From Solibacillus sp. FSL W7-1464 (GTDB lineage: Bacteria > Bacillota > Bacilli > Bacillales_A > Planococcaceae), in contig NZ_JBBORC010000001.1 of assembly GCF_038004425.1 (NCBI RefSeq), forward strand, positions 721,001 through 785,000: a stretch of 64,000 nt of DNA, in the 5' to 3' direction. The notes under the pieces were generated by a model. It was not told the DNA's origin. It was given only the letters and a program-made list of their open reading frames with translations, and did no database searches. Within the stretch, counting starts at the first letter, position 1. Every line of letters starts with the position of its first letter. A program made the translations under genes and the position numbers. Below, piece after piece: positions 52,503-63,296 of this stretch.

Positions 52503-55500
52503 TGTTCAATGGACAGATGTGCAGTGGAAAGCCATCTATGCATCCGGTCATGACATATTAGTATCGGCAGCGGCCGGTTCAGGAAAAACGGCGGTATTGA
52601 TCGAGCGACTGATCCAAAAGATTTTAGCGCCTGAAGACAAGCGAATTGATGTGGATGAGCTGCTCGTCGTAACGTTTACAAATGCCTCGGCTGCGGAAAT
52701 GCGCAACCGGATGGCAGAAGCGCTTGAAAAGGAACTTGCCCAAAATCCGGGCAACCATTTTCTGCGCCGTCAGTTAAGTTTATTGAACAAAGCGCAAATC
52801 TCAACGCTGCATTCATTCTGTCTGTCGATTTGCCGTGAATATGCATACACGATTGACCTGGACCCGGGTTTCCGTCTGGCAAGTACAGAGGAGGCTTCGT
52901 TATTGCAGGATGATGTACTGATGGATGTGCTTGAAAAGGCATACCGGGGCGATATGGAAACTTTGTTCACGAAAGAGGAGCTTTACACATTGGTCGACAG
53001 CTTTGCATCTGACCGCAGTGACCAGGCGATTGAACTGTTGCTGCAGGAAATGTATAAAGTATCCCGTGTTCAGCCAAACCCGTATGAATGGCTGCGTGCA
53101 TTGCCGGAGAAATACGATATTGATCCGGAAAGTCCGATCGATGAGCTGGTTATCGCAAAGGAAGTTCGTCCGTTTATTATAGGAAGCCTGAAAGAAATTG
53201 CCACACGTCTTGAAAAAGGCTTGCAAATTGTATCCGTTACACCTGCTTTAGAGAAAAACAAGCCATTGTTTGAAGCAGAATATACTGGGGTTAAGCATGT
53301 ACTTGAAGCGATGAAAGAAAGCACATGGGAACAGGCATATGAGCTAATTCCCGCTGTTGAGTTCGGACGGATCAAGCCGTTGACGAAAAAGGATACTGAG
53401 GAAGATAAGCAATATTATGCGGTAGCGAAAAATCATCGTGATACAGCAAAAGAAATGTTGACGGATTTGAAGGAAACATTTTTTGCACGTCATCCGAAGC
53501 TGTATGTTCAGGAAATGGCGGCGACGAAACCTATTTTGGAAACGCTCGTAAAACTGACGATCGAATACAGTGAAGCGTTTAAAAAGGCGAAGCAAGAGCG
53601 CGGCCTGCTTGATTTTTCGGATTTGGAGCATTATGCATTGGAAATTTTGACAGATGAAGAAAGCAGGTCGACACCACCACAGCCATCCGATGTGGCATTG
53701 AATTTCCAGAAGCGTTTCAAAGAAGTGCTTGTTGATGAGTATCAGGATGTCAATTTCTTGCAGGAAACAATTTTGCAGCTTGTGAAAAATGGCGGTGAGC
53801 AGGACGGGAATATGTTTATGGTCGGCGATGTGAAACAGTCGATTGTGCGCCCATAAGGGTATTGTATATTTCACCATTTGGCGGTGAATAAACTACAGAA
53901 ACGGTTTATATATCAGCCGACTTATCTTGGCGGGAAACCAAAGAGGGAGTGTAGCATGTCGGTTAAAGTCATAAGTTAGCCTAAACGGAAAGGTTACGAC
54001 TGAATGGCGAGATAGAAAAGATTCATATGAGGAAGAAGGCTAAACTGCTTGAAGAACAGTCCAAGTGGGGTCATGTTGAAACCATCCAGGAAACCGTTTG
54101 AAGCCTGGAATCTATTCTGTTCAGCGTATTAGATGCTTGCGACTGAACATGGACGAGTGCTATAGATTGAGGCATGAGTCTAGTTTCTGATTTATAAAGA
54201 ATAGACACACTTCAAGATTGAAGAAAAGGATGAACGTTCCTTCCGACAATGAATCGAGCCTGTATACAATATACTAAATGGGGATTACCTAAGTTGGAAC
54301 GCCAAAAGGCTATGTACAGAGGTACTGAATATCCAATATGGTAACGGAGCTCCCGTAGTAGTCCGAGATAGGGAAAGCCTATTACATGGCGAAGGGGAGC
54401 AGCTTATAACGTATAAAACAATAAAGAAAGGAGCGAAATGCTCTATGCAAAGTTCAGAAATTGTCTTATACAATCTATCGAAACAAGCAATGAAGGACGG
54501 GTTTGAATTTGACCGTTTGTACAGACATTTATACAACGAAGATTTTTATATAAAAGCCTATACAAAGATATACAAAAACAAAGGTAGTGCAACAAAAGGT
54601 ATCGACGAAGAAACGGCAGACGGGTTTGGGGAAGAAAAGATTCAAACAATTATTGAGTCGCTAAAAGATGAAAGTTATCAACCAAAACCAGTACGTCGTA
54701 TTCATATCCCAGAGAAAACTGGTGATACAAGACCACTAGGTATCCCTACATTTACAGACCGTTTAGTACAAGAAGTATGTCGTATGATTATAGAAGCAAT
54801 CTATGAGCCTAAATTTTCAAATCATTCTCATGGTTTTAGACCAAAAAGAAGTTGTCATACAGCGTTAGTCGAAATTAAGAAAACCTTTACTGGTGTCAAC
54901 TGGTTCATCGAAGGTGATATAAAAGGATTTTTCGATAATATTAACCATCAAGTACTCATTAATATTTTGCGTAAAAGAATTAAAGATGAAAAATTTATTC
55001 GTCTGATATGGAAGTTTTTAAAAGCAGGTTTCGTTGAAGATTGGCGATTCCAGAAAACGTATAGCGGAACTCCAAAAGGTGGTATAATTAGCCCGTTACT
55101 CGCAAATATTTATTTAAATGAATTTGATGAATACGTCGAAAATGAATTAAAACCTTCATTTGATTTAGGTGAACCAAAAAAGCGTAAACGTAATACCGAA
55201 TATCGAAAATATGATATGCGAAATCAACGTTTGCATAAAAAGATTAATGCAACAGAAGATGAAAGTTTACGACAACAAATGATTGAAGAATACAAGGCAA
55301 ATAAGAAAATATTGCTTAATTTACCGTACTATGAACCAAATACCGATACGTATAAAGCAATGGAATATGTGCGTTATGCAGATGATTTTATAGTCGGTGT
55401 AAATGGGAGTAAAGAAGACTGTGAGCGCTTAAAACAAGCGATGAAAGACTTCTTGAAAGACTATTTACAATTGGAGTTATCGGTAGAGAAAACACTGATT

Positions 55501-58500
55501 ACACATAGTACAAAGTTTGCAAGATTTCTAAGCTACGATATTTCGATTAGCCAAGATTTAAGCATGGCAAAGGACAAAAACGGTGTAGTAAAACGTAAAT
55601 ATAGAGGATATGTACAATTACGGATTCCTAAAGGAACGATTGAAAAGGTAATTGTGAAAAATGAAATGGTCAAAGATATTGATGCGAAGCAATGGGATAT
55701 GCTGCATCGACCAAGACTTGTCGGTTTATCTGATTTAGAAATCATTGAAACATATAACGCGGAACTACGAGGCATTTATAATTATTACGCTTTAGCTGAA
55801 AATGTAAATCGAAAAATGTGGCAACTGCGTTATGTAATGGAGTATAGCTGTCTGAAAACACTTGCGAATAAATACAAATCCACAGTTTCGAAAATGAAGG
55901 TTAAGTTTAAGCAAGGCAAGTACTGGGGAGTAAAGTATGAAACAAAGCAAGGTGAAAGAATAGCCTATTTCTATAAAGATGGTTTTGAAAAGAAGAAGGA
56001 AATCTTCCAATCAGAAATGGACCAACTACCAAATTTGTATGTATATCAAGGCAGAAATGATTTAGAAAAACGACTTAGTGCAAAACAATGCGAATTATGT
56101 GGAGACAACCACCCAGATACAAAGTTCGAAATTCACCATGTGAATAAAATTAAGAACTTAAAAGGCAAGGAATACTGGGAATGGACAATGCTCGCAAAGC
56201 AACGTAAAACACTTGTTGTATGTATAAAATGTCATAAAGAAATTCATAAACAAAGATAGATTTGTTATAAGTGGAGAGCCGTATACTCTGAGAGGAGTAC
56301 GTACGGTTCGGGGAGGGGTTCTCCGGAAACCTGCTGCAGCAATGTAGCAAGGCGCTGGGTTCCTACTCTACTACGCATTCCGTCTTGCAGAACCGCGCCT
56401 ATTCCTTGATAAATATAAGCGGTTTGAAGAAGACCCGTCAGGCACAGGAATGAAAATTGACCTGAATGCCAATTTCCGCAGTCGCTCGGAAGTGCTGGAA
56501 GGTACGAACTATGTATTTGAACAAATAATGGATGAAGAAGTAGGCGAAATTGCATACGATGAACAGGCAAAACTTAAGTTCGGGGCGAGCTATGATGAGC
56601 AGCAAGTGCCGATTGAATTAGTTTTACTGGAAGGTGATTCAAAAGCGCAAATCATTCCGGGAAGCGAAGATGGTTCCGAGGAAGAGAGTATTAGCGCGGC
56701 ACAGCAGGAAGCGCGTTACATTATTCAGCGCATCCGTGATTTAGTCGAACATGGTGGACAAGTGTACAATCCGAAAACGAAATCGATGCGCCCTGTCAGC
56801 TACCGCGATATTGTCGTATTGATGCGTTCTCGCACATGGTATACGACATTTGCAGAGGAATTCAAATTGGCAGGTCTGCCTCTCTATGCCGAAACGGATG
56901 GCGGTTATTTTGAATCACTAGAAGTAATGATTATGATCAACACATTAAAAGTTATCGACAATCCGTATCAGGATATTCCGCTTGCTTCAGTATTGCGAGC
57001 ACCGTTTATCGGATTAACGGAAAACGAACTGGCGAAAATCCGCTTAATTAACGGAAAAGTACCTTTTTATGAAGCATTAAAGCAGTATAAAGAAGATGCA
57101 GCGGGTGACATGCCAATCGAAACAGAGGCTAAGATTGATAAATTCTTTACGATGCATCAGAAATGGCGCCAATTCTCACGGCACGGGGCATTGGCCGATT
57201 TAATATGGCAAGTGTATTTAGATACGAATTATTACGAAATGGTCGGAGCGATGGCGAACGGCAAGCAGCGCCAGGCAAACTTACGGGCACTTCATGACCG
57301 TGCATTAAGCTATGAAAAATCATCATTCCGCGGATTGTTCCGCTTCCTTCGATTTATCGACCGGATGAGTTCACGTGGAGATGATTTAGGAATTGCGAAA
57401 TCAACAAGTGAAGCAGATGATGTTGTCACGTTACTCACAATCCACAAATCTAAAGGATTGGAATATCCAGTCGTATTTGTAGCGGGGATGAGCCGGACAT
57501 TCAATACGAAAGACCTAGGCAGCCGCTATATTTTCGATCAGGATTTCGGTTTGGCGATAAAATCGGTCAATCCGGATTTAAATATCATTTCGACTTCTTT
57601 ACCGCATTTATATGTGAAAGAGAAAAAGCTTGCGAAAATGAAGGCAGAAGAAATGCGCGTCCTATACGTAGCGATGACACGTGCAAAAGAACGCCTCATT
57701 TTAGTCGGCTCGATTAAAGATTGGGAAAAGCAGAAGGAAGAATGGGCATTTTATCAGGAACTGGAGGATACGGTGCTCCCTGCATACATTCGTTCCAAAG
57801 CGAACAGCTATTTAAGCTGGGTCGGTCCTGCTGTTGCCCGTCATAATGATTTCATGTTTGCCAATTACGGCTATTCGATTGAAGCGGCAACAACGAAAGA
57901 ATGGACGGTACGCATCATTCCAAACTATGACTACCTGCTTGCCAATGAAGCGGAAACGGAGGAGCCTGAAGTGGTTGAACAAGCAGTGAATGAAGATCTG
58001 GTTCAGCTGCTGACGAAACGCTTTACGACACCGTATCCATATGCAAATTCGGTTACGAAGAAATCAAAGACATCTGTATCGGAGCAAAAACGTCTCGAAA
58101 GTTTGCAGCGAATGGAAGACGAGCAGCTTTACAATATGGAAGCGAAGCGCTATGTAAAAACCGATGTACCAAGCTTTATGCTGAAAGGGAAAAAAGAACG
58201 CAAGCTTTCGGCAACCGAAGTCGGTACAGCTGTCCATGCGGTGATGCAGCATATCCCGCAGCAAGGGTTTACATCGCTTGAAGAGACGGAAAGTTATATT
58301 CAATCGCTTGCAGATCGTAAGCTGTTACAGCAAATTGAAGCGGATGCCGTATCAGCGGAAAAAGTTTTTGCCTTTTTCCAAACGGAAGTCGGTGAGCGTT
58401 TTAAAAAGGCGAAGCAAGTACTAAGAGAAGAACCGTTTACACTTAGTTTGAAAGATCAGGAAGGGGATGCTCAAATTGTACAGGGTGTTATCGACTGTAT

Positions 58501-58723
58501 TTTTGAAGATGAACATGGTAACTGGGTACTTCTAGATTATAAAACGGATTATATCGAACAGTATGTACTAGGCGATTTTGAGAAAATTAAACAAAAAATG
58601 ACAAAGTCGTATCAAATTCAATTAAACTATTATCAGCATGCTGTCCAATCAATTAAGCGTATTGAAATAAATGAACGCATTTTATATTTATACAGTATTG
58701 GACAAGAAGTGAAAATAGATTAG
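52477..58723 (+). CDS. addA: ATP-dependent helicase/nuclease subunit A, gene split by a group II intron
   Basis: Exons 52477-53844 and 56372-58723 join in frame to a 1239-aa AddA, the normal family size. Exon 1 has Walker A (AAAGSGKTAVLIERL), the FTNASAAEM motif, and DEYQDVN; it ends in MVGDVKQSI. Exon 2 resumes YAFRLAEPRLF, so the intron splits helicase motif III. Exon 2 ends with the nuclease motif LLDYKTDYIE. Without splicing a 459-aa fragment stops at VRP. Start is ATG 52477, 9 nt behind AAGGTGG. Confidence 0.93.
54445..56259 (+). CDS. ltrA: Group II intron reverse transcriptase/maturase/endonuclease
   Basis: A 604-aa intron-encoded protein that helps the intron fold, reverse-transcribes it and cuts the target. 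The fingers-palm region shows GFRPKRSCHTAL, IEGDIKGFFDNINH, TPKGGIISPLLANIYLNE and YADDF at 311-315. A maturase X domain follows (about 380-520). The C-terminal HNH is CELCGDNH...IHHVN...CIKCHKEIHKQR. All catalytic residues are present. The start follows AAAGGAG. Confidence 0.94.
   Translation: MQSSEIVLYNLSKQAMKDGFEFDRLYRHLYNEDFYIKAYTKIYKNKGSATKGIDEETADGFGEEKIQTIIESLKDESYQPKPVRRIHIPEKTGDTRPLGIPTFTDRLVQEVCRMIIEAIYEPKFSNHSHGFRPKRSCHTALVEIKKTFTGVNWFIEGDIKGFFDNINHQVLINILRKRIKDEKFIRLIWKFLKAGFVEDWRFQKTYSGTPKGGIISPLLANIYLNEFDEYVENELKPSFDLGEPKKRKRNTEYRKYDMRNQRLHKKINATEDESLRQQMIEEYKANKKILLNLPYYEPNTDTYKAMEYVRYADDFIVGVNGSKEDCERLKQAMKDFLKDYLQLELSVEKTLITHSTKFARFLSYDISISQDLSMAKDKNGVVKRKYRGYVQLRIPKGTIEKVIVKNEMVKDIDAKQWDMLHRPRLVGLSDLEIIETYNAELRGIYNYYALAENVNRKMWQLRYVMEYSCLKTLANKYKSTVSKMKVKFKQGKYWGVKYETKQGERIAYFYKDGFEKKKEIFQSEMDQLPNLYVYQGRNDLEKRLSAKQCELCGDNHPDTKFEIHHVNKIKNLKGKEYWEWTMLAKQRKTLVVCIKCHKEIHKQR
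56276..56309 (+). ncRNA. Domain V of the addA group II intron
   Basis: A 34-nt hairpin, GAGCCGTATACTCT closing against AGAGGAGTACGTACGGTTC with a GAGA-like tip and bulge. It has the AGC catalytic triad near its base, the hallmark of group II ribozymes. Confidence 0.93.
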
Positions 58724-58734
58724 GGGGATGAACG

Positions 58735-59913
58735 GTGGAATTTCGCCCAGTAGGTACGAACGAGCGTGTTGCAACACTGGATATATTACGCGGGGTAAGT
58801 TTACTCGGCATTTTATTGGTGAATATGTTCGGGTTTTATTTACCGATGCCGCATATAGCGGATTTAAGCAGCTGGTTTAATGAAGTGCAGGATATTGTAC
58901 TCCAGCAGCTTTTGGATATTTATGTGCAAAGCAGCTTCTATCCGTTATTTTCTATGCTGTTCGGGTATGGATTAGCGATGCAGTATGTAAAAGCAAAAGA
59001 GACGGGCGCAGATTTTTACCGGTTTGCGCCGAAGCGTCTATTTTTGTTATTTTGCATTGGGATGTTTCATGCAATTGTCATTTGGTGGGGCGATATTTTG
59101 GCTACGTACGCATTTTGCGGAGTCTTTTTAATCGCGCTAATTCGGATGAAGGCAAAATGGCTCCTGCTTGTGGCGGTTGCGGTAAATGCTTTGTATCATG
59201 GTTTTAATTTAAGTTTATATGCAGCGGCAGGTTTTTTTAATGCGTCAACGGATAGTTTTTCTGTCGATATTGAAGCAATTCAAAGTGCCTTAACAGCATA
59301 CGGTATCGGGAACTGGATGGATGCATTTATGCAGCGTCTGGACGATTTGTCGATTCAGATGAGTGTCATGATGTGGATTTCATCTTTATTTACGATATTA
59401 CCTTATATGCTGTTTGGCGCTGCACTTGCGAAATGGCGTCTGATCGAACGGGCAAAAGAAAAGATCGTTGTCTGGATTATTTTGGCTGTAGCCGGTATTG
59501 GTGGCGGACTTTATATGAAGAGCTTGCCGATAGCCGGTGACCAGACATTCGGCAATGAATACTTGCAAGTTTATATCGGCGGACCGCTACTTGCGATTGG
59601 CTATATGGCAGTCATCACATTGCTGACACAATTGCCGTTCATTATAAAACTGTTATCGCCGATCGCGAAGGCTGGCCGTATGTCTCTTACACTCTATCTG
59701 ATGCAGTCTGTTATTTGTACGATCTTGTTCTACAATTGGGGCTTTGGTTTATACGGAAAAGTCGATGTGCAAATGGGAATTTACTTGGCTGTCGGAATTT
59801 TCATCATCCAAGTATTATTTGCGGAAATCTATTTCTCGAAATATAAACAAGGACCGATTGAAGCATTGCTGAAAAGATTTACTTACGGTAAACCTGCAGA
59901 ACGTAAAGCGTGA
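58735..59913 (+). CDS. DUF418 family membrane protein (YeiB-like)
   Basis: A 392-aa polytopic membrane protein with about ten hydrophobic segments. The N-terminus TLDILRGVSLLGILLVNMFG is the family signature and the C-terminal third is the DUF418 region (FGLYGKVDVQMGIYLAVGIF). Function unknown; acyltransferase-like folds have been suggested for relatives. GTG start behind AGGGGGATG, 11 nt after addA, so likely in the same transcript. Confidence 0.88.
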   Translation: MEFRPVGTNERVATLDILRGVSLLGILLVNMFGFYLPMPHIADLSSWFNEVQDIVLQQLLDIYVQSSFYPLFSMLFGYGLAMQYVKAKETGADFYRFAPKRLFLLFCIGMFHAIVIWWGDILATYAFCGVFLIALIRMKAKWLLLVAVAVNALYHGFNLSLYAAAGFFNASTDSFSVDIEAIQSALTAYGIGNWMDAFMQRLDDLSIQMSVMMWISSLFTILPYMLFGAALAKWRLIERAKEKIVVWIILAVAGIGGGLYMKSLPIAGDQTFGNEYLQVYIGGPLLAIGYMAVITLLTQLPFIIKLLSPIAKAGRMSLTLYLMQSVICTILFYNWGFGLYGKVDVQMGIYLAVGIFIIQVLFAEIYFSKYKQGPIEALLKRFTYGKPAERKA

Positions 59914-60048
59914 ACAAAGAATACGTGAGTAAAATTTTATGCACCGAACGCTTAGTTTTACGAATTAAGTCCCTTTTTGTCAGAAAAGTAAGGCAATTGT
60001 TTATATTTTAATGTATGATGTAAAAAAACAGAAGGAGTGCTCCACGTT

Positions 60049-60951
60049 ATGAAATTGTTATCATTTAAAGTAAACGAACAAGTAAAGTTTGGTCCAAAAG
60101 TGAAAAAAGAAGAGGCAGTTTGGGATGTAATCGAAATCCAAAACCAACTTAATGTACTAAAAGACTTTCCGAAAACAATTATTGACGGGATTGCACATGG
60201 CTACGAATTTGTTGAGCAAGTTCGTAAATTAGTAGAGGCAGCTCAAAATCATGAAGATGGAGCTCAGTTTAAGCTGGCCTATTCCGATATTGAATGGCTG
60301 TCGCCAGTTCCTCGTACACCGAAAAATATTTTATGTGTTGGTAAAAATTACAGTGATCATGCCCGTGAAATGGGTGCAGAAAAGGCACCGGAACATATCG
60401 TTGTCTTCACGAAGTCGCCAACTGCAATTGCTTCGGATGAATCGACATTACCTGTGCATGCAGATGTGACAGATTCCCTTGATTATGAAGGGGAGTTAGC
60501 TGTCGTAATCGGCAAGCGCGGAAAAAATGTTCCGAAAGCAATGGCTTTTGACTATGTATTCGGTTATACAATTGCCAATGATCTTACAGCCCGTGATGCA
60601 CAGGAAAAGCATAAACAGTTCTTCCTAGGCAAAAGCTTGGAAGGCAGCTGTCCAATGGGGCCGTATTTAGTAACGAAAGATGAGATTCCTGATCCGCATA
60701 CATTATCAATTGTGACGAAAGTAAATGGTGAAGTACGCCAAAATGGATCAACAAAAGATATGCTGTTCTCTGTTTCCGAAATTATTGAGATCGTTTCAAA
60801 ATATGTAACATTAGAGCCGGGCGATGTTATTTTAACAGGTACGCCGGCCGGAGTCGGAAAAGGAATGAACCCGCCGCAATTTTTAAAAGCAGGCGATGAA
60901 GTGAAAATTGCAATTGAAGGAATCGGAACTTTAGCAAACCGATTTGCTTAA
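60049..60951 (+). CDS. Fumarylacetoacetate hydrolase family protein (YisK-like)
   Basis: A 300-aa FAH-fold enzyme, probably an acylpyruvate hydrolase or oxaloacetate decarboxylase. CVGKNYSDHAREMG, the metal-binding DYEGELAVVIGKRG and GDVILTGTPAGVGKG are present. The ATG at 60049 follows AGAAGGAG. Position near addBA and yisL is the same as yisK in B. subtilis. Substrate not predictable from sequence. Confidence 0.9.
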   Translation: MKLLSFKVNEQVKFGPKVKKEEAVWDVIEIQNQLNVLKDFPKTIIDGIAHGYEFVEQVRKLVEAAQNHEDGAQFKLAYSDIEWLSPVPRTPKNILCVGKNYSDHAREMGAEKAPEHIVVFTKSPTAIASDESTLPVHADVTDSLDYEGELAVVIGKRGKNVPKAMAFDYVFGYTIANDLTARDAQEKHKQFFLGKSLEGSCPMGPYLVTKDEIPDPHTLSIVTKVNGEVRQNGSTKDMLFSVSEIIEIVSKYVTLEPGDVILTGTPAGVGKGMNPPQFLKAGDEVKIAIEGIGTLANRFA

Positions 60952-60995
60952 TATGTTCATTTTTCCCGCGGATTGCTAGTTTCCGGTATTAATAG

Positions 60996-61035
60996 GCAGT
61001 AGATTTCCGGTATAAGGGAAATCTACTGCTTTTTT
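60996..61035 (+). terminator. Terminator after the FAH-family gene
   Basis: GCAGTAGATTTCC pairs perfectly with GGAAATCTACTGC, followed by TTTTTT. Confidence 0.92.
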
Positions 61036-61154
61036 GCCTCAAAGTTTATCTTTTTTATGACAACTCATTGAACATGGAAGATTCAATTGAATTAATAGGG
61101 CTTTACATGGTAGGATATTGCCTGTAGAGAAAAAATAGAAGAGGTGGAAAATTC

Positions 61155-61523
61155 GTGGATTTCTTAACTAGTACGACACATATGCACATTACGACTTGGG
61201 TAATAGCATTAATATTATTCTTTATCGTTGCATTATCCGGTAAAAAGCTGAAAGCAGTACACATGATTTTACGTTTAATGTATATTTTAGTAATCGTTAC
61301 AGGATTGTCTTTATTCCTTGAATGGCGTGACAAAATTTCTGAAAGCGGCATGAACTATGATATGAAAGTATTATTTGGTATCTTAGTAATCGGCTTTATG
61401 GAAATGGTATTAGTACGCAAAAGCAAAGGCAAATCTGTCAATATGTTCTGGGTACTATTTGGTATCGTTCTATTAATCACATTATACTTAGGCTTAAGCA
61501 TGGGTATCGGTGTAAACTTCTAA
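61155..61523 (+). CDS. yisL: YisL/UPF0344 membrane protein
   Basis: A 122-aa protein with four hydrophobic helices (about 12-32, 38-57, 68-88, 97-118). The opening TSTTHMHITTWVIALILF and the family length identify UPF0344. GTG start behind AGAGGTGG. Function unknown. Confidence 0.88.
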   Translation: MDFLTSTTHMHITTWVIALILFFIVALSGKKLKAVHMILRLMYILVIVTGLSLFLEWRDKISESGMNYDMKVLFGILVIGFMEMVLVRKSKGKSVNMFWVLFGIVLLITLYLGLSMGIGVNF

Positions 61524-61533
61524 TTAAAGATTG

Positions 61534-61574
61534 GAGCGTGTAAAAAGCGGAGGTGGCTTTTTACACGCTTTTTT
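61534..61574 (+). terminator. Terminator after yisL
   Basis: AGCGTGTAAAAAGC pairs with GCTTTTTACACGCT, followed by TTTTT. The 215 bases from here to the next gene show no feature beyond AT-rich sequence. Confidence 0.9.
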
Positions 61575-61792
61575 ATTTGAATTCTATAATCTCAGAAGTC
61601 CCTTTCAAGATCTCCCTTGAACCCTTCTATGTAAAAGACACCGCGTCGTCAATTCCTAATTATATCAAACCCTCTATACACATTTCTGTCACGTATTTGT
61701 TGAATTTCCTATAAATAACTATTTAAGCTAGCTACGTTTATATCTTTTTTGGTAAAATGACGTTGGACTGTATTTGAAAGTGGGGGAAATGA

Positions 61793-63238
61793 ATGGGATT
61801 TAATAAATGGTTTCGTACATTGGCTGCGGGTGTGCTGCTTTCGACTTCATTGTCAGTTGCTGCTGTTGCAAATGCGGAAGAGCGTACGATTGCAGATGAA
61901 AGTATATATGATGTTTTAGTGGACCGTTTCTTTAATGGTACCGGTAAAAATGATGATGATACAGTAAATACACAGGACCCGACAATGTTTGCTGGCGGGG
62001 ATTTCAATGGGTTGCTGAAGAAAATCGATTATGTGACAAATATGGGCTATACGATGCTGTCGATTGGCTCTGTATTTGAGACTGAGAAATATGATGGGTC
62101 GATGCCAACAAGCTATACCATGTTTGACCACCGTTTTGGTACAGCGGACGAATTTAAAAAAATGGTCGAGGCTTATCAAAAACGCGACATCAAAATGATG
62201 ATTGATTTCCCGATTTCCAATGTAAGTCCAAACCATGAACTTGCTGAAAAAGAAGGATTTGTGGCATCTGAAAACGATGGGAAAACACAGTGGGACTTAA
62301 CGAATGCAGAAGTACAGGATGAGCTGATCAACAATGCTGTACAATTTGTGAATACATATAAACTGGGCGGGGTTCGTCTGACAAATATTGAACAAGCCGA
62401 TACTGCTTTTCTAAATCGCTTTATCGAGCAGTTAAAAGCAGCGGGTGCCTATGTTATTGCGAATGCGGAAAGTGATGCGGACTTTGATGCGAAGTTTTAC
62501 AGTGATACTGCTTCCAACTTCACGAATGCATTCAAAAATGTCGATTTAAATACGGCAGTACTGGAGCCTCATATCGAGGAAATGCTTACAGGAACTCCGG
62601 TATTATCAATGACCGATACAATCTGGTCGGACCGCTTTACATTGGCGGCAACAGAGGAAGGCATGTATCCGCCGACACGCAGTAAAATTTCCATTGCGAG
62701 CACGTTTTTACTTCCTGGTGTGCCGATCGTACAATATGGATCTGAAATTGCGATGAATGGGGAAGCGGGTGTTGAAGCGCACCAGTACTACAATTTTAAA
62801 ACAGACTCGGAATTAGCCGATTATGTCGGAAAGCTCCAGTCATTACGAAATGATTCCGATACATTGCGCAACGGGGAATTTAAATGGCTAGAAAATGAAG
62901 ACGGCTATATTGTATTTGAACGCAAATCCGATGAGGAAACATGGATTGTTGTCATTAATAATAGTAGTAAAACAAAACGTGTGCATATTCCGGTCGCTGA
63001 GCTAGGTGAGGGAAAAGAAGTTCGCGGGATGTTCAACAGTGAAATCATCCGTGAAAACAAGGACGGCAACTATGCGATTATTTTGGACCGTGAAATGGTG
63101 GAAGTATACCAAGTGATAGAAGCGCGTGGTATTAACACATCTTACATTGTTGCACTTGGATTAGTCGTTGTACTATACACAGCATTTATGATTGTTATTA
63201 TGAAACGCGGTAAAAAGCGCCGTGCCGAGAATTTATAA
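61793..63238 (+). CDS. Degenerate GH13 (alpha-amylase-like), membrane-anchored protein
   Basis: A 481-aa exported protein. Signal peptide 1-28 (ends ANA), an amylase-type barrel (VDRFFNG, GGDFNGLLKKIDYV, GVPIVQYGSEIAM), a C-terminal beta domain and a single membrane helix (about 450-470) followed by KRGKKRR. The catalytic regions are changed: region II GVRLTNIEQ has Thr where the nucleophile Asp is expected, and region IV reads SMTDT in place of NHD. It probably binds rather than cleaves glycans. An activity on unusual substrates cannot be excluded. Confidence 0.85.
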   Translation: MGFNKWFRTLAAGVLLSTSLSVAAVANAEERTIADESIYDVLVDRFFNGTGKNDDDTVNTQDPTMFAGGDFNGLLKKIDYVTNMGYTMLSIGSVFETEKYDGSMPTSYTMFDHRFGTADEFKKMVEAYQKRDIKMMIDFPISNVSPNHELAEKEGFVASENDGKTQWDLTNAEVQDELINNAVQFVNTYKLGGVRLTNIEQADTAFLNRFIEQLKAAGAYVIANAESDADFDAKFYSDTASNFTNAFKNVDLNTAVLEPHIEEMLTGTPVLSMTDTIWSDRFTLAATEEGMYPPTRSKISIASTFLLPGVPIVQYGSEIAMNGEAGVEAHQYYNFKTDSELADYVGKLQSLRNDSDTLRNGEFKWLENEDGYIVFERKSDEETWIVVINNSSKTKRVHIPVAELGEGKEVRGMFNSEIIRENKDGNYAIILDREMVEVYQVIEARGINTSYIVALGLVVVLYTAFMIVIMKRGKKRRAENL

Positions 63239-63246
63239 CACTAGAT

Positions 63247-63289
63247 AAAAAGCCTGGAGAAGCAGACAACATGCTTTTCCAGGCTTTTA
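63247..63289. terminator. Bidirectional terminator
   Basis: AAAAGCCTGGAGAAGCA faces TGCTTTTCCAGGCTTTT between two convergent genes, with A-run and T-run on the two sides. Confidence 0.88.
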
Positions 63290-63296
63290 TAGTTTA

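Larger units (their letters stand above)
53845..56371 (+). mobile_element. Group II intron in addA
   Basis: A 2527-nt retroelement. It starts GTGCGCCC, matching the group II 5' consensus GUGYG, and ends CTACTCTAC, matching a terminal AY. Domain V lies at 56276-56309, 62 nt from the 3' end. Domain IV holds the encoded protein (54445-56259). It is in the same orientation as addA, as needed for splicing. All parts look intact, so it may be active. Confidence 0.93.
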
